The notes under the pieces: generated by a model
Told to the model about the DNA's origin: nothing
Databases searched by the model: none
The model's input: the letters and a program-made list of their open reading frames with translations, nothing else
Shown here: one piece after another, positions 28,757 to 36,779 of the stretch
Numbering within the stretch: position 1 is the stretch's first letter
Layout: every line of letters begins with the position of its first letter
Position numbers and translations under genes: made by a program
Source of the DNA: Rheinheimera hassiensis
GTDB taxonomy: Bacteria > Pseudomonadota > Gammaproteobacteria > Enterobacterales > Alteromonadaceae
Length of the DNA: 64,000 bases
NCBI RefSeq assembly: GCF_022436675.1
Contig: NZ_JAKUJZ010000001.1
Location: 605,006 to 669,005 of the forward strand
Direction of reading: 5' to 3'

Positions 28757-29374
28757 TTAGAACGGAATATCGTCATCAAAGTCGATTGGCGGTTCCATCG
28801 GAGCGCGTTGTTGCTGTTGCGGCTGTGCCGGCTGCTGGTAACCACCTTGTGGCTGCGCTGGCTTTTGGTAGCCGCCCTGCTGTGGTGCAGCTTGCTGGTA
28901 ACCACCTTGTTGTGGTTGCTGATAGGCCGGTGCAGCTTGTTGAGCCGGTTGCTGATAACCACCCTGCTGTTGGGCTGGTTTTTGATAACCGCCCTGTTGG
29001 CCGCCGCCCATACCACCGCCTTGTTGCTGGCCATCACCACGGCCATCCAACATTTGCAGCTCGTTGGCAATAATTTCGGTGGTATAACGTTCTACACCGT
29101 CTTTATCCTGCCATTTACGGGTTTTCAGCTTGCCTTCAATATACACTTTGCTGCCTTTACGCAGGTATTCACCGGCAATTTCGGCTAAACGCTGATAAAT
29201 CACTACACGGTGCCATTCGGTTTGCTCTTTTTTCTCGTTAGTGGCTTTGTCGGTCCAGCTCTCTGAGGTTGCTACCGTTAAATTCGCCACTGCGCCGCCT
29301 TGCGGCATATAGCGCACTTCCGGGTCAGTGCCCAGGTTACCAATCAGAATAACTTTATTAATGCCACGCGCCAT
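28757..29374 (-). CDS. ssb: single-stranded DNA-binding protein
   Basis: Essential replication and repair protein. The OB fold is at residues 1-112 ([27 protein letters not shown]...). The acidic C-terminal tip DFDDDIPF, which recruits partner proteins, is intact. The linker (about 113-190) is unusually long and made of repeated GGYQ(K/Q)PAQ-like units, which accounts for the length of 205 residues against 178 in E. coli. AGGAG precedes the start. It lies 21 bases after yajR, with which it may be cotranscribed. Confidence 0.97.
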   Translation of the reverse strand: MARGINKVILIGNLGTDPEVRYMPQGGAVANLTVATSESWTDKATNEKKEQTEWHRVVIYQRLAEIAGEYLRKGSKVYIEGKLKTRKWQDKDGVERYTTEIIANELQMLDGRGDGQQQGGGMGGGQQGGYQKPAQQQGGYQQPAQQAAPAYQQPQQGGYQQAAPQQGGYQKPAQPQGGYQQPAQPQQQQRAPMEPPIDFDDDIPF

Positions 29375-29395
29375 GCGAATTCTCCTAAAAAATGT

Positions 29396-30760
29396 TTAAG
29401 CCCCGGCGGCTGTAATAACAGCCTGCGCTGCTGTGTGATCAAACTGTGCTGAACTGACTTTCAGATAACAGCGCTGCTCTGCCAGAACAATTGTAACTTC
29501 CTGCACCCCGTTCAGTTTGGTCAGTCGCGCTGCCAGTGCACTGGCTTGCTGTTCGCTGGTTAACGACACAGCCAGAGACAAACGCTGGGCGCGTGGAGGA
29601 AGCTGAAGGGTGCTGGCAACTGCCAGCCATATTAAACCAATAACAGCCAGTACGGCAAACAGTGCGTGGTAGCCAAAATGTTGCACTACGGCACCACCGG
29701 TTACACCGCCTAGAAATGCACCAAAAAACTGGCTGCTGGAATAAATACCCATAGCACTGCCACGCTGACCTGCCGGTGCAATGCGTGACACCAACGCTGG
29801 CAGGCTGGCTTCTAAAAAGTTAAAGCCAATAAAAAACAGCAGTAAAGCCATTGTCAGTGCAGTAAAACCGGGCACCAGCAATGCCAGCAGCATAGCGCTG
29901 ATCAGCAATGCTATGGCCAATAAAAAGAAACCCTTTTCCTGCGCTTTACGCATCGCAATAATCATCATTGGGATCATCAGCACAAAAGAGCCCAGCAACA
30001 CCGGCAAATAAAACTGCCAGTGTTTTACCGATACCAGGCCATAGTTTTGCAGCAGTGCCGGTAGTGCGACAAACATTGCCGTCAACATTAAATGTAGCAG
30101 TAATACGCCCAGATCCAACTGCAGCAGTTGGCGGTGTTTAAGCATGTTACCCAAACTTTGCGGCAGCGCCAGGGTTTCTGCCATCGGTGCTTTGTTAACA
30201 CTTTTGGGCAGTAACAATGCCACCACCAGCATAGCGCCACAAGCCAGCACAGCAGTAAACCAGAATACGCCACTTAGCCCGGCCCACTTTGCCAGTAAAG
30301 GCCCCAGTACCATTGCCACAGCAAAACTTAAGCCGATACTGGCACCAATAATAGCCATTACTTTGGGCCGCTGTTCTTCGCGGGTTAAATCGGCTGCCAG
30401 TGCCAGTATGGCACCGGCAATAGCACCGGCGCCCTGCAAAATACGGCCGAAAGTAACCATGTAAACAGAATCGGCCAGTGCAGCGACCACTGAGCCCACT
30501 GCAAACAAAGTAAGTCCGCCCAGCATCACTTTGTGGCGGCCGATACGATCAGACAACCAACCGAGCGGAATTTGCAAAATGGCCTGGGTTAAGCCATAAG
30601 CACCAATGGCCAGGCCTACCCATAACGGTGAAAAACCGTCCAGCTCGCTGCCATATAGTGCAAACACCGGCAACAGCATAAACAGGCCCAGCATCCGGCT
30701 GGAAAATACCAGCGCCAACGCCATAGCTGCACGTTTTTCTAAAGAATTCAGTTGATGCAT
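29396..30760 (-). CDS. yajR: MFS transporter YajR
   Basis: Major facilitator with 12 helices (about residues 1-385), containing the motif A GWLSDRIGRHKVM, plus a soluble C-terminal ferredoxin-like YAM domain (about 390-454: SLAVSLTSEQQASALAARL...VQEVTIVLAEQRCYLKV). That extra domain and the 454-residue length are distinctive for YajR, whose substrate is unknown. The adjacency to ssb is common in this order. Confidence 0.88.
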   Translation of the reverse strand: MHQLNSLEKRAAMALALVFSSRMLGLFMLLPVFALYGSELDGFSPLWVGLAIGAYGLTQAILQIPLGWLSDRIGRHKVMLGGLTLFAVGSVVAALADSVYMVTFGRILQGAGAIAGAILALAADLTREEQRPKVMAIIGASIGLSFAVAMVLGPLLAKWAGLSGVFWFTAVLACGAMLVVALLLPKSVNKAPMAETLALPQSLGNMLKHRQLLQLDLGVLLLHLMLTAMFVALPALLQNYGLVSVKHWQFYLPVLLGSFVLMIPMMIIAMRKAQEKGFFLLAIALLISAMLLALLVPGFTALTMALLLFFIGFNFLEASLPALVSRIAPAGQRGSAMGIYSSSQFFGAFLGGVTGGAVVQHFGYHALFAVLAVIGLIWLAVASTLQLPPRAQRLSLAVSLTSEQQASALAARLTKLNGVQEVTIVLAEQRCYLKVSSAQFDHTAAQAVITAAGA

Positions 30761-30859
30761 CAGGTATGAGTTAACCGCCCAAATAAGCGCGCCAGTGTAA
30801 CACAGAACCCGCGCGCATTAAGCCGATTTCAGCCCGGGTTGCCGGTAAGATGCGACAAA

Positions 30860-32086
30860 TCAGGCAATAACCTGTTTACTCTGGCGATGAAATAACCCCA
30901 CGGACAACAGCAGCAGGCTTAGCGGCAACAGGCACAGGTAAAATGCCGTCTGGCCATCAAAGTTGGCAAAGGTATAGCCGGTAACCATAGAGCCAGTGGT
31001 GCCGCCCAGGGCGGAGAACACCACAATAAGGCCAGTCATAGCGGCATGCCTTGCCTTGGGCAGTGCGCTTAATATTACCGAGTTAATTACCGGATAAATC
31101 GGTGCCATAAACAAGCCAATCAGCGGAAACAAATAGGCCGCCAGCGGTGCAGTAAATAAGCCAACCCCGGCATTGTGCTGAATATCGCGTGTTAATGGCA
31201 GAGTCGACAGTATTAGCAGTGCCATAGCCAGCAAACAACTGTTTAACAGCACATACCAGGACAGCTTTTTCAGCACCACGCCGGCGAGAATACGTCCCAG
31301 CGCCAGGCTGGCAGCAAAAATGCTGGTTAACTGCACACTAAGCTGGTTTGGCAGCTTCAGCACTTCATTGTTAAACGTTGGCAGCCAGCTGCCAATACCT
31401 TGCTCTATCAGTACATATAAAAACGCCGATAGCACAAACACGAACACCAACGGTTTATACACCAGCTGCAGCATGGCAATAAAATCCTGCTTTAATGGCT
31501 GGGTCGGTGGCAACTCCAGTTTTGGAAAAAGCGTGCTGCTTAGCAATGCCAGGTTGGCTACACAAAGTAGCGCCAGTAGCCAATACACCTGCAGCCAGCC
31601 GCCAGACTCTGGTGCGGCGGGGTCCATAAAAGCCGAAAACAGCCAGTAGCCCGTCAATACGCCAAGCATAAAACCGCCTTCAATAAAATTCAGCAAAGAG
31701 GCATGCTCAGCTTTGGTGTTGGTGACCACGCCGATACTGGCGTACACCGATACCTTTACCAGCGCAAAGCTGGCGCCAACGGTCAGAAACAACAGCTTGG
31801 TGGTCCAGAATGCCGGGATCAGCGGCATCATAATACAAGCCAGCGTAACCAGCGTCAGCGCAACTTGCAGGGCGGTTTTATAGCCCAGCCGCGGCAGGTA
31901 AGAGGCAATAATAAAAGACACCACGGCAATAGGAATATCTTTGAAACCCTCCAGCACACTGGCGGCTTCTTTACTGATCTGATAAGTGTGGATCACCTGC
32001 AAAATAACAGTACCGACACTGTTGAGCAGAATGGCAAATACAAAATAGGTTAGCAGTAGCGACAAGCGGATACGCAAAGTGGCCAT
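30860..32086 (-). CDS. FucP-like MFS sugar permease
   Basis: Twelve-helix major facilitator of 408 residues, distinct from the sugar-porter type. It begins LRIRLSLLLTYFVFAILLNSVGTVILQV and has the VSVYASIGVVTNTKAEHASLLNFIEGGFMLG segment resembling fucose/glucose permeases. It is divergent from the GH65 gene, with a LacI-type operator between the two, so it most likely imports the disaccharide cleaved by GH65 (inference). A 15-base palindrome GCTGTGTGACACAGC lies in its leader at 32107-32121. Confidence 0.8.
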   Translation of the reverse strand: MATLRIRLSLLLTYFVFAILLNSVGTVILQVIHTYQISKEAASVLEGFKDIPIAVVSFIIASYLPRLGYKTALQVALTLVTLACIMMPLIPAFWTTKLLFLTVGASFALVKVSVYASIGVVTNTKAEHASLLNFIEGGFMLGVLTGYWLFSAFMDPAAPESGGWLQVYWLLALLCVANLALLSSTLFPKLELPPTQPLKQDFIAMLQLVYKPLVFVFVLSAFLYVLIEQGIGSWLPTFNNEVLKLPNQLSVQLTSIFAASLALGRILAGVVLKKLSWYVLLNSCLLAMALLILSTLPLTRDIQHNAGVGLFTAPLAAYLFPLIGLFMAPIYPVINSVILSALPKARHAAMTGLIVVFSALGGTTGSMVTGYTFANFDGQTAFYLCLLPLSLLLLSVGLFHRQSKQVIA

Positions 32087-32190
32087 GGTCTGGTTCTCAT
32101 TTTTATGCTGTGTGACACAGCTATAGTTGTTTTACCCTGTTGCCAGTCTGTTTGCTGACATTTTGCACTATACAACGCTTTCGCCGCATA

Positions 32191-32206
32191 TTGCAATCGA
32201 TTGCAA
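32191..32206. promoter_or_regulatory. LacI-family operator
   Basis: TTGCAATCGATTGCAA, a perfect 16-base palindrome, in the divergent region between the MFS permease and GH65 genes. An identical copy precedes the TonB receptor gene. Confidence 0.85.
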
Positions 32207-32252
32207 AAGCTGTATATTAAGCTTATTTACTGCAATTAGTCAGGTACGCTTT

Positions 32253-34589
32253 ATGTCGTTACATCCTCATGCTGCCGTGCGGCCCCTAACCACTGAGCCC
32301 TGGGCTTTAACCGACAGTCACTATCAGCCACAACACCTGCTGCTGCAAGAGACTCTGCTTAGCCTGGCTAATGGCTATATCGGCACACGCGGCACGCTGG
32401 AAGAAGGTGCTCCGGCTGGCGTTGCCAGTTGCGAAGGCACCTATTTAAACGGCGTGTACAGCAGCGAACCGATTCATTATGGCGAGTCCGCTTACGGTTT
32501 TGCCAAACATAACCATAAAATGCTGCAGGTAGCTAATGGCAAAGTGCTTCAGCTCAGTGTCGACGGTGAAAGCTTTAGCGCTGACAACACCACCAGCCAC
32601 AGCCGCACGCTGGATTTGCAGCAGGGCGTACTTAGCCGGCACAGTGAGTGGCAAAGCCAAAGCGGTAAGCAATTACGTATCGCCAGCCGGCGTTTTGTGT
32701 CGCAGGCCAACCCGCATTTAATGGCCATTGAACTAAGTATTACCGCGCTGAATTTCTCCGGCGAGGTTATTCTGACCAGCGGCCTGGATGCCGCTTATCC
32801 GGGCTTTTATAAAAAAGATGACCCACGGGTGGGTGACATGTCGATAGCCGACAGCTTAACCCTGCTTAGCCAGCAATTTAGCGGCGAACACAGCCTGATG
32901 TTGCATCGCGCTAAAGGCACGGACTTTATTGTCGCTGCCGCTAGCAGCCACGTGTTACCGGCTGGAGTAAGCCTGCAACGGCAGGATGACAGCCAGAGCA
33001 ATAAGTTAACGCAACAATTTACGTTGCAGCTAACGCAAGGCGAAACCCTGACCCTGCATAAACTGGTGATCTACTGCCATAGCGCCAATGTTGACGACAG
33101 CGACAGCCTGGGCCAACAAACACTGCAATTACTTAGTAACGCACAGCAGCAAGGTTTTGCCGCTCTGCTAAGTGAGCATCAGCAGTGGTGGCAGCAATTC
33201 TGGCAACAGGCAGACGTAAGCATAGAGGGCGATGTGGCACTACAGCAGGCGATTCGTTTTAACCTGTTTAGCCTGGCGCAGTCGGCCGGCCGTAACGGCC
33301 AGAGCAATATTGCCGCCAAAGGCTTAACCGGGCCTGGCTATGATGGCCATTATTTCTGGGACACTGAAATTTACGTGGTACCGGTAATGAGCCTGACTCA
33401 GCCCGCTATAGCCCGCCAGTTATTAACCCAGCGCTACAGCCAGCTGGATGCTGCGCGTGAGCGCGCAAGGCAGATGTCGCATAGCAGTGGCGCCTTGTAT
33501 CCGTGGCGCACTATTGGCGGCGAAGAGTGCTCGGCGTATTTCCCGGCCGGCACCGCGCAGTACCATATTAATGCTGCCATTGCCTACGCCATTCGCAGTT
33601 ATTATCTGGCCACTGACGACTGGGCCTTTATGCAGCAGATGGGCGCTGAAATGCTGATTGAAACTGCGCGGCTATGGCTGCAGCTGGGCTTTTTCTCTGC
33701 GCGCAGTGGTAAGTTTGAAATTCATATGGTTACCGGGCCGGACGAATATTCGGCGCTGGTGAACAATAACTTTTACACCAATGCGATGGTGCAATTGCAG
33801 CTGCGTTTTACACTGGAAATAGTGCAAAAACTGCAGGCTGAGCAGAGCCCGCTGTTAAACCAGTTGGGCGTAACAGAAGCCGAAATACAACAGTGGCAAC
33901 AGGCGGCCGATACCATGTATCTGGCGTTTGACGAACAGCTGCAGGTGCACCAGCAGGATGATAATTTCTTAAGCCGTCAGCCGTGGGATTTTGCCAACAC
34001 CCCGGCCGACAAATATCCGTTATTGCTGCACTATCATCCGCTGGTTATTTACCGCCATCAGGTGTTAAAGCAGGCCGATGTGGTGCTGGCACTGCTGCTG
34101 TTGGATGATGCAGTACCACAGGCACAAAAGCAGCGCGATCTGGCCTACTACGAGCCATTAACCACCCATGACTCCAGCTTATCCAGCTGTATTCACAGCA
34201 TTCTGTTTGCCGAAACCGGCGACACCACAAGAGCACATGAGTTTTTTGGTGACAGCGCACGGATGGATCTGGATAACCACCATGCTAATACCGAATTTGG
34301 TGTGCATATCGCCTGTATGGCCGGCAGCTGGATGTCGCTGGTCATGGGCTTTGCCGGTGTACGTTCACGCCCCGCAGGTTTGCACTTTAACCCACAACTG
34401 CCACCACAGTTACCTCGCTTAAGTTTCCGCTTAAGTTACCGCGGCCGTGTGCTGCAGTTTAGTGCCGACAGGCAGCAGGCCAGTTATAAGTTGCTTAGCG
34501 GCGAGCCGTTAACGCTGTTTCACTCTGGCCAGGCGGTAGCGTTAACCAATGGCCAAACCGTAAGTAAAGCTATTGGAGTAGTAGTATGA
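32253..34589 (+). CDS. GH65 disaccharide phosphorylase
   Basis: Inverting glycoside phosphorylase of family GH65 that splits an alpha-glucosyl disaccharide with phosphate into glucose and beta-glucose 1-phosphate. Seen: QHLLLQETLLSLANGYIGTRG at the N-terminal sandwich domain, GYDGHYFWDTEIYVVP in the (alpha/alpha)6 barrel, and GPDEYSALVNNNFYTN with the proposed acid Glu. The open frame starts at 32127, but that would cover the operator; ATG 32253 (MSLHPHAAV) follows AGGT and gives 778 residues. Substrate may be maltose, trehalose, kojibiose or nigerose; the overlapping beta-phosphoglucomutase gene fits all of these. Confidence 0.92.
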   Translation: MSLHPHAAVRPLTTEPWALTDSHYQPQHLLLQETLLSLANGYIGTRGTLEEGAPAGVASCEGTYLNGVYSSEPIHYGESAYGFAKHNHKMLQVANGKVLQLSVDGESFSADNTTSHSRTLDLQQGVLSRHSEWQSQSGKQLRIASRRFVSQANPHLMAIELSITALNFSGEVILTSGLDAAYPGFYKKDDPRVGDMSIADSLTLLSQQFSGEHSLMLHRAKGTDFIVAAASSHVLPAGVSLQRQDDSQSNKLTQQFTLQLTQGETLTLHKLVIYCHSANVDDSDSLGQQTLQLLSNAQQQGFAALLSEHQQWWQQFWQQADVSIEGDVALQQAIRFNLFSLAQSAGRNGQSNIAAKGLTGPGYDGHYFWDTEIYVVPVMSLTQPAIARQLLTQRYSQLDAARERARQMSHSSGALYPWRTIGGEECSAYFPAGTAQYHINAAIAYAIRSYYLATDDWAFMQQMGAEMLIETARLWLQLGFFSARSGKFEIHMVTGPDEYSALVNNNFYTNAMVQLQLRFTLEIVQKLQAEQSPLLNQLGVTEAEIQQWQQAADTMYLAFDEQLQVHQQDDNFLSRQPWDFANTPADKYPLLLHYHPLVIYRHQVLKQADVVLALLLLDDAVPQAQKQRDLAYYEPLTTHDSSLSSCIHSILFAETGDTTRAHEFFGDSARMDLDNHHANTEFGVHIACMAGSWMSLVMGFAGVRSRPAGLHFNPQLPPQLPRLSFRLSYRGRVLQFSADRQQASYKLLSGEPLTLFHSGQAVALTNGQTVSKAIGVVV

Positions 34590-35233
34590 GCTGCCGCGCG
34601 GTAATTTTTGATTTGGATGGCGTACTTACCGACACCGCCATTTACCATTTTCATGCCTGGAAGGCATTGGCCGATGAGCTGGGTATTGTCTTTACCGAAC
34701 ACGACAATGAGCAGCTAAAAGGCGTTGACCGTTTGGGCTCGCTGCGCTGGATTTTGCAAAAGGGCGGCTTAACGCTAAGCGAAGCTGAAGAAGCACGGCT
34801 AATGCAGCAAAAAAATGCGCATTATCTTGAGCTTATCGACCATATGACAGCAGCCGATCTATACCCCGGCGTACAGCCGTTGTTTACTGAACTGCGCCAA
34901 AGCGGTATTAAAATTGGCCTGGCATCCGCCAGTAAAAATGCCGCCTTTGTGGTTGAGCGTTTAGGTATAGCGGCGCAGTTTGATTATATTGCCGACGCCA
35001 ACCAGGTAATAAACAGCAAGCCCGACCCGGAAGTGTTTTTACTCGCCGCCAACGGCTTGGGTGTGGCGCCTGAGCACTGTATAGGTGTAGAAGATGCGCT
35101 GGCCGGTATTGAAGCGATTAACCGCGCCGGTATGAAAGCGATAGGTATTGGTGATGCAAAGGTACTTAGCGGGGCGTTAAAGGTGTATCCGGGGTTGGCT
35201 TGCGTGACACTGGCCGATTTACAAAAACTTTAA
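34586..35233 (+). CDS. pgmB: beta-phosphoglucomutase
   Basis: HAD-superfamily mutase converting beta-glucose 1-phosphate to glucose 6-phosphate. Motif I is FDLDGVLTDT (nucleophile and acid/base Asp, residues 8-17), with the cap segment KGVDRLGSLRWIL, motif II ASASKNA, motif III Lys in NSKPDPEVF and motif IV GVEDALAGIEA. It is 215 residues long. Its start overlaps the GH65 stop by 4 bases, the classic pairing of GH65 with its mutase. Confidence 0.95.
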   Translation: MSCRAVIFDLDGVLTDTAIYHFHAWKALADELGIVFTEHDNEQLKGVDRLGSLRWILQKGGLTLSEAEEARLMQQKNAHYLELIDHMTAADLYPGVQPLFTELRQSGIKIGLASASKNAAFVVERLGIAAQFDYIADANQVINSKPDPEVFLLAANGLGVAPEHCIGVEDALAGIEAINRAGMKAIGIGDAKVLSGALKVYPGLACVTLADLQKL

Positions 35234-35477
35234 CCTGCGCGCTACACAACAGAGTGGCGGTTAGCATTGCTGACGGGGCGACACAGAGTGTCTGACTGAG
35301 CGCGTCAGCGCGAGGGAGTTGCTGTGGCGAGCCCGGCGGCAATGGTAACGCAAGCCACGACAAAGTTTAGCGGCCCCATCTGTCATCACAGTCTGTGAGG
35401 ACAAGCAGATTGCTCCGTCAGCGGGTTCGGCGTTCAATAAACGCAAGCCACGGCAAAGTTTAGCCAAACCCGTCGCT
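35234..35477. repeat. intergenic region with 25-bp direct repeat
   Basis: Two copies (35347-35371 and 35440-35464) of a 25-base unit beginning AACGCAAGCCACG and ending CAAAGTTTAGC, differing at one base and 93 bases apart. GC-rich short inverted repeats such as GCGCGTCAGCGCG lie at 35299-35311. No credible gene was found here. It separates pgmB from lacI, whose 3' ends face each other. Confidence 0.55.
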
Positions 35478-36509
35478 TCAGTGTTTTCGCAAGCTGGATT
35501 GCCGTTCAATTAACTTTACCGGCAGCAGCTGTGATGCGGCTTTGCCACCATTAATGCGGCTCAGCAGCTGCGCTACCAGCAATTTACCACCGGCGTGAGT
35601 GTCCTGTTTTACTGTGGTCAGCGATGGCGTGCAGTAGGCCGACATAGCAATATCATCAAAACCGACCAGAGCCAGTTGCTGTGGCACCTTAATATTGTGC
35701 TCCAGCAGCGCTTTCATCGCGCCCATGGCAATGGCATCACTGGCGGCGAAAATACCGTCCAGTGTAGCAAGCTCAGTAAACAGCGCCTGCTGCGTCTGTA
35801 AATAACCGGCCTGGGCAGTAAAATCGGTATTAAGCTGCAATTTAGGCTCGGGCTTAATACCGGCAGCTTGCAGCGCATCCTGATACCCCAGATAACGCAT
35901 TTCAATTTCGGTATGGCGGATATCACCTAAAAAGGCGATACGCTTACAGCCCTGTGCCAGCAAATGCGTTACGGCCAGCTGTGCGCCCTGGCGGTTATCA
36001 CTGCCAATTACCGGAAAACGCTCTGTGCCGGTGGCCGCGCCCCACACCACAAAGGGCACCCCGGCGGCGCTGAGTTGTTCTACCCGCTCATCATGCTCAC
36101 CCTGGCCGATAACAATCAGGCCGTCGGCGCGTTTTGAATCAAAGTAGTAACTACGCCAGTCTTTGTCGGTGGTTTTACTGCTGCTTAGCAGCATATCGTA
36201 GCCCTGGCGTGTTAACTCGTCGGCTATCACACCCAGAATATCCAGCAGAAACGGGTCAGTAATGGCCTGCTGGGTTTTGGCGTCAAACAGAATAATCACG
36301 GCGATAGTATGGCTTTTTTGCGTACGCAGGCTGCGCGCAGTGGCATTGACTTTAAACTGATGATCAGCAGCAATTTGCTGCACTTTTTGCCGCGTTTGCG
36401 CATTAATTACCGGGTTATCACGCAGGGCGCGCGACGCGGTTGACTCCGACACCCCGGCCAGCCGGGCAATGTCAGATAAGGTCATGGATTTTGCCGGTTT
36501 AATGGTCAC
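35478..36509 (-). CDS. LacI-family transcriptional repressor
   Basis: N-terminal LacI HTH (MTLSDIARLAGVSESTASRALRDNPVIN, from residue 9) with the hinge helix ATARSLRTQKS, followed by a periplasmic-binding-protein fold (about 68-343). The frame starts with GTG at 36507-36509, which has AGGTAGGT upstream; the internal ATG at 36485 is an alternative. It is 343 residues long. Three copies of a perfect or near-perfect operator flank the genes of this cassette, two of them in its own upstream region, so it probably regulates itself and the disaccharide genes. It resembles the maltose-locus MalR repressors; the effector is unknown. Confidence 0.9.
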   Translation of the reverse strand: MTIKPAKSMTLSDIARLAGVSESTASRALRDNPVINAQTRQKVQQIAADHQFKVNATARSLRTQKSHTIAVIILFDAKTQQAITDPFLLDILGVIADELTRQGYDMLLSSSKTTDKDWRSYYFDSKRADGLIVIGQGEHDERVEQLSAAGVPFVVWGAATGTERFPVIGSDNRQGAQLAVTHLLAQGCKRIAFLGDIRHTEIEMRYLGYQDALQAAGIKPEPKLQLNTDFTAQAGYLQTQQALFTELATLDGIFAASDAIAMGAMKALLEHNIKVPQQLALVGFDDIAMSAYCTPSLTTVKQDTHAGGKLLVAQLLSRINGGKAASQLLPVKLIERQSSLRKH

Positions 36510-36632
36510 TTTACCTACCTGGTTTTACAGCTATGTCCTGTTGTGCCATCAATAATGCCTTAAGCAGCGTGGTGTCGCAACGCCGCTGGCCAGCTGGCGA
36601 GATATTTTATGTTTTTAGCCGATAAATTTCTT

Positions 36633-36648
36633 TTGCAATCGTATGCAA
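36633..36648. promoter_or_regulatory. LacI-family operator (variant)
   Basis: TTGCAATCGTATGCAA, one base off the perfect palindrome at 36666 and 32191. It lies in the lacI/TonB divergent region, 33 bases from the next copy (about three helical turns). Confidence 0.8.
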
Positions 36649-36665
36649 AAACATCTTTCAGCGTA

Positions 36666-36681
36666 TTGCAATCGATTGCAA
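36666..36681. promoter_or_regulatory. LacI-family operator
   Basis: TTGCAATCGATTGCAA, identical to the copy at 32191. The two copies at 36633 and 36666 are on the same helical face and could bind cooperatively. Confidence 0.85.
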
Positions 36682-36779
36682 TATAGCCTATGTTTAAATC
36701 AGCACGGCAATAGACTGACCAAAAAGTGATTAAAACAACAGCCGCTGTAACCATCGACAGGATAGCAGGAGAACAAAAA

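Noticed and set aside
28786..29010. CRISPR-like periodic repeats
   Set aside because: The periodicity is coding (ssb linker repeats), with no constant spacers; no CRISPR array was seen elsewhere.
28786..29188. Plus-strand reading frames of about 95-126 codons over ssb
   Set aside because: They arise from the repetitive Gly/Gln linker of ssb read on the other strand.
32107..32121. GCTGTGTGACACAGC as a CRP site
   Set aside because: The TGTGA-N6-TCACA spacing is not met; kept only as a palindrome in the MFS leader.
35261..35509. 82-codon minus-strand reading frame in the pgmB-lacI gap
   Set aside because: It runs over the direct repeat and into lacI, has no ribosome-binding site and no family resemblance.
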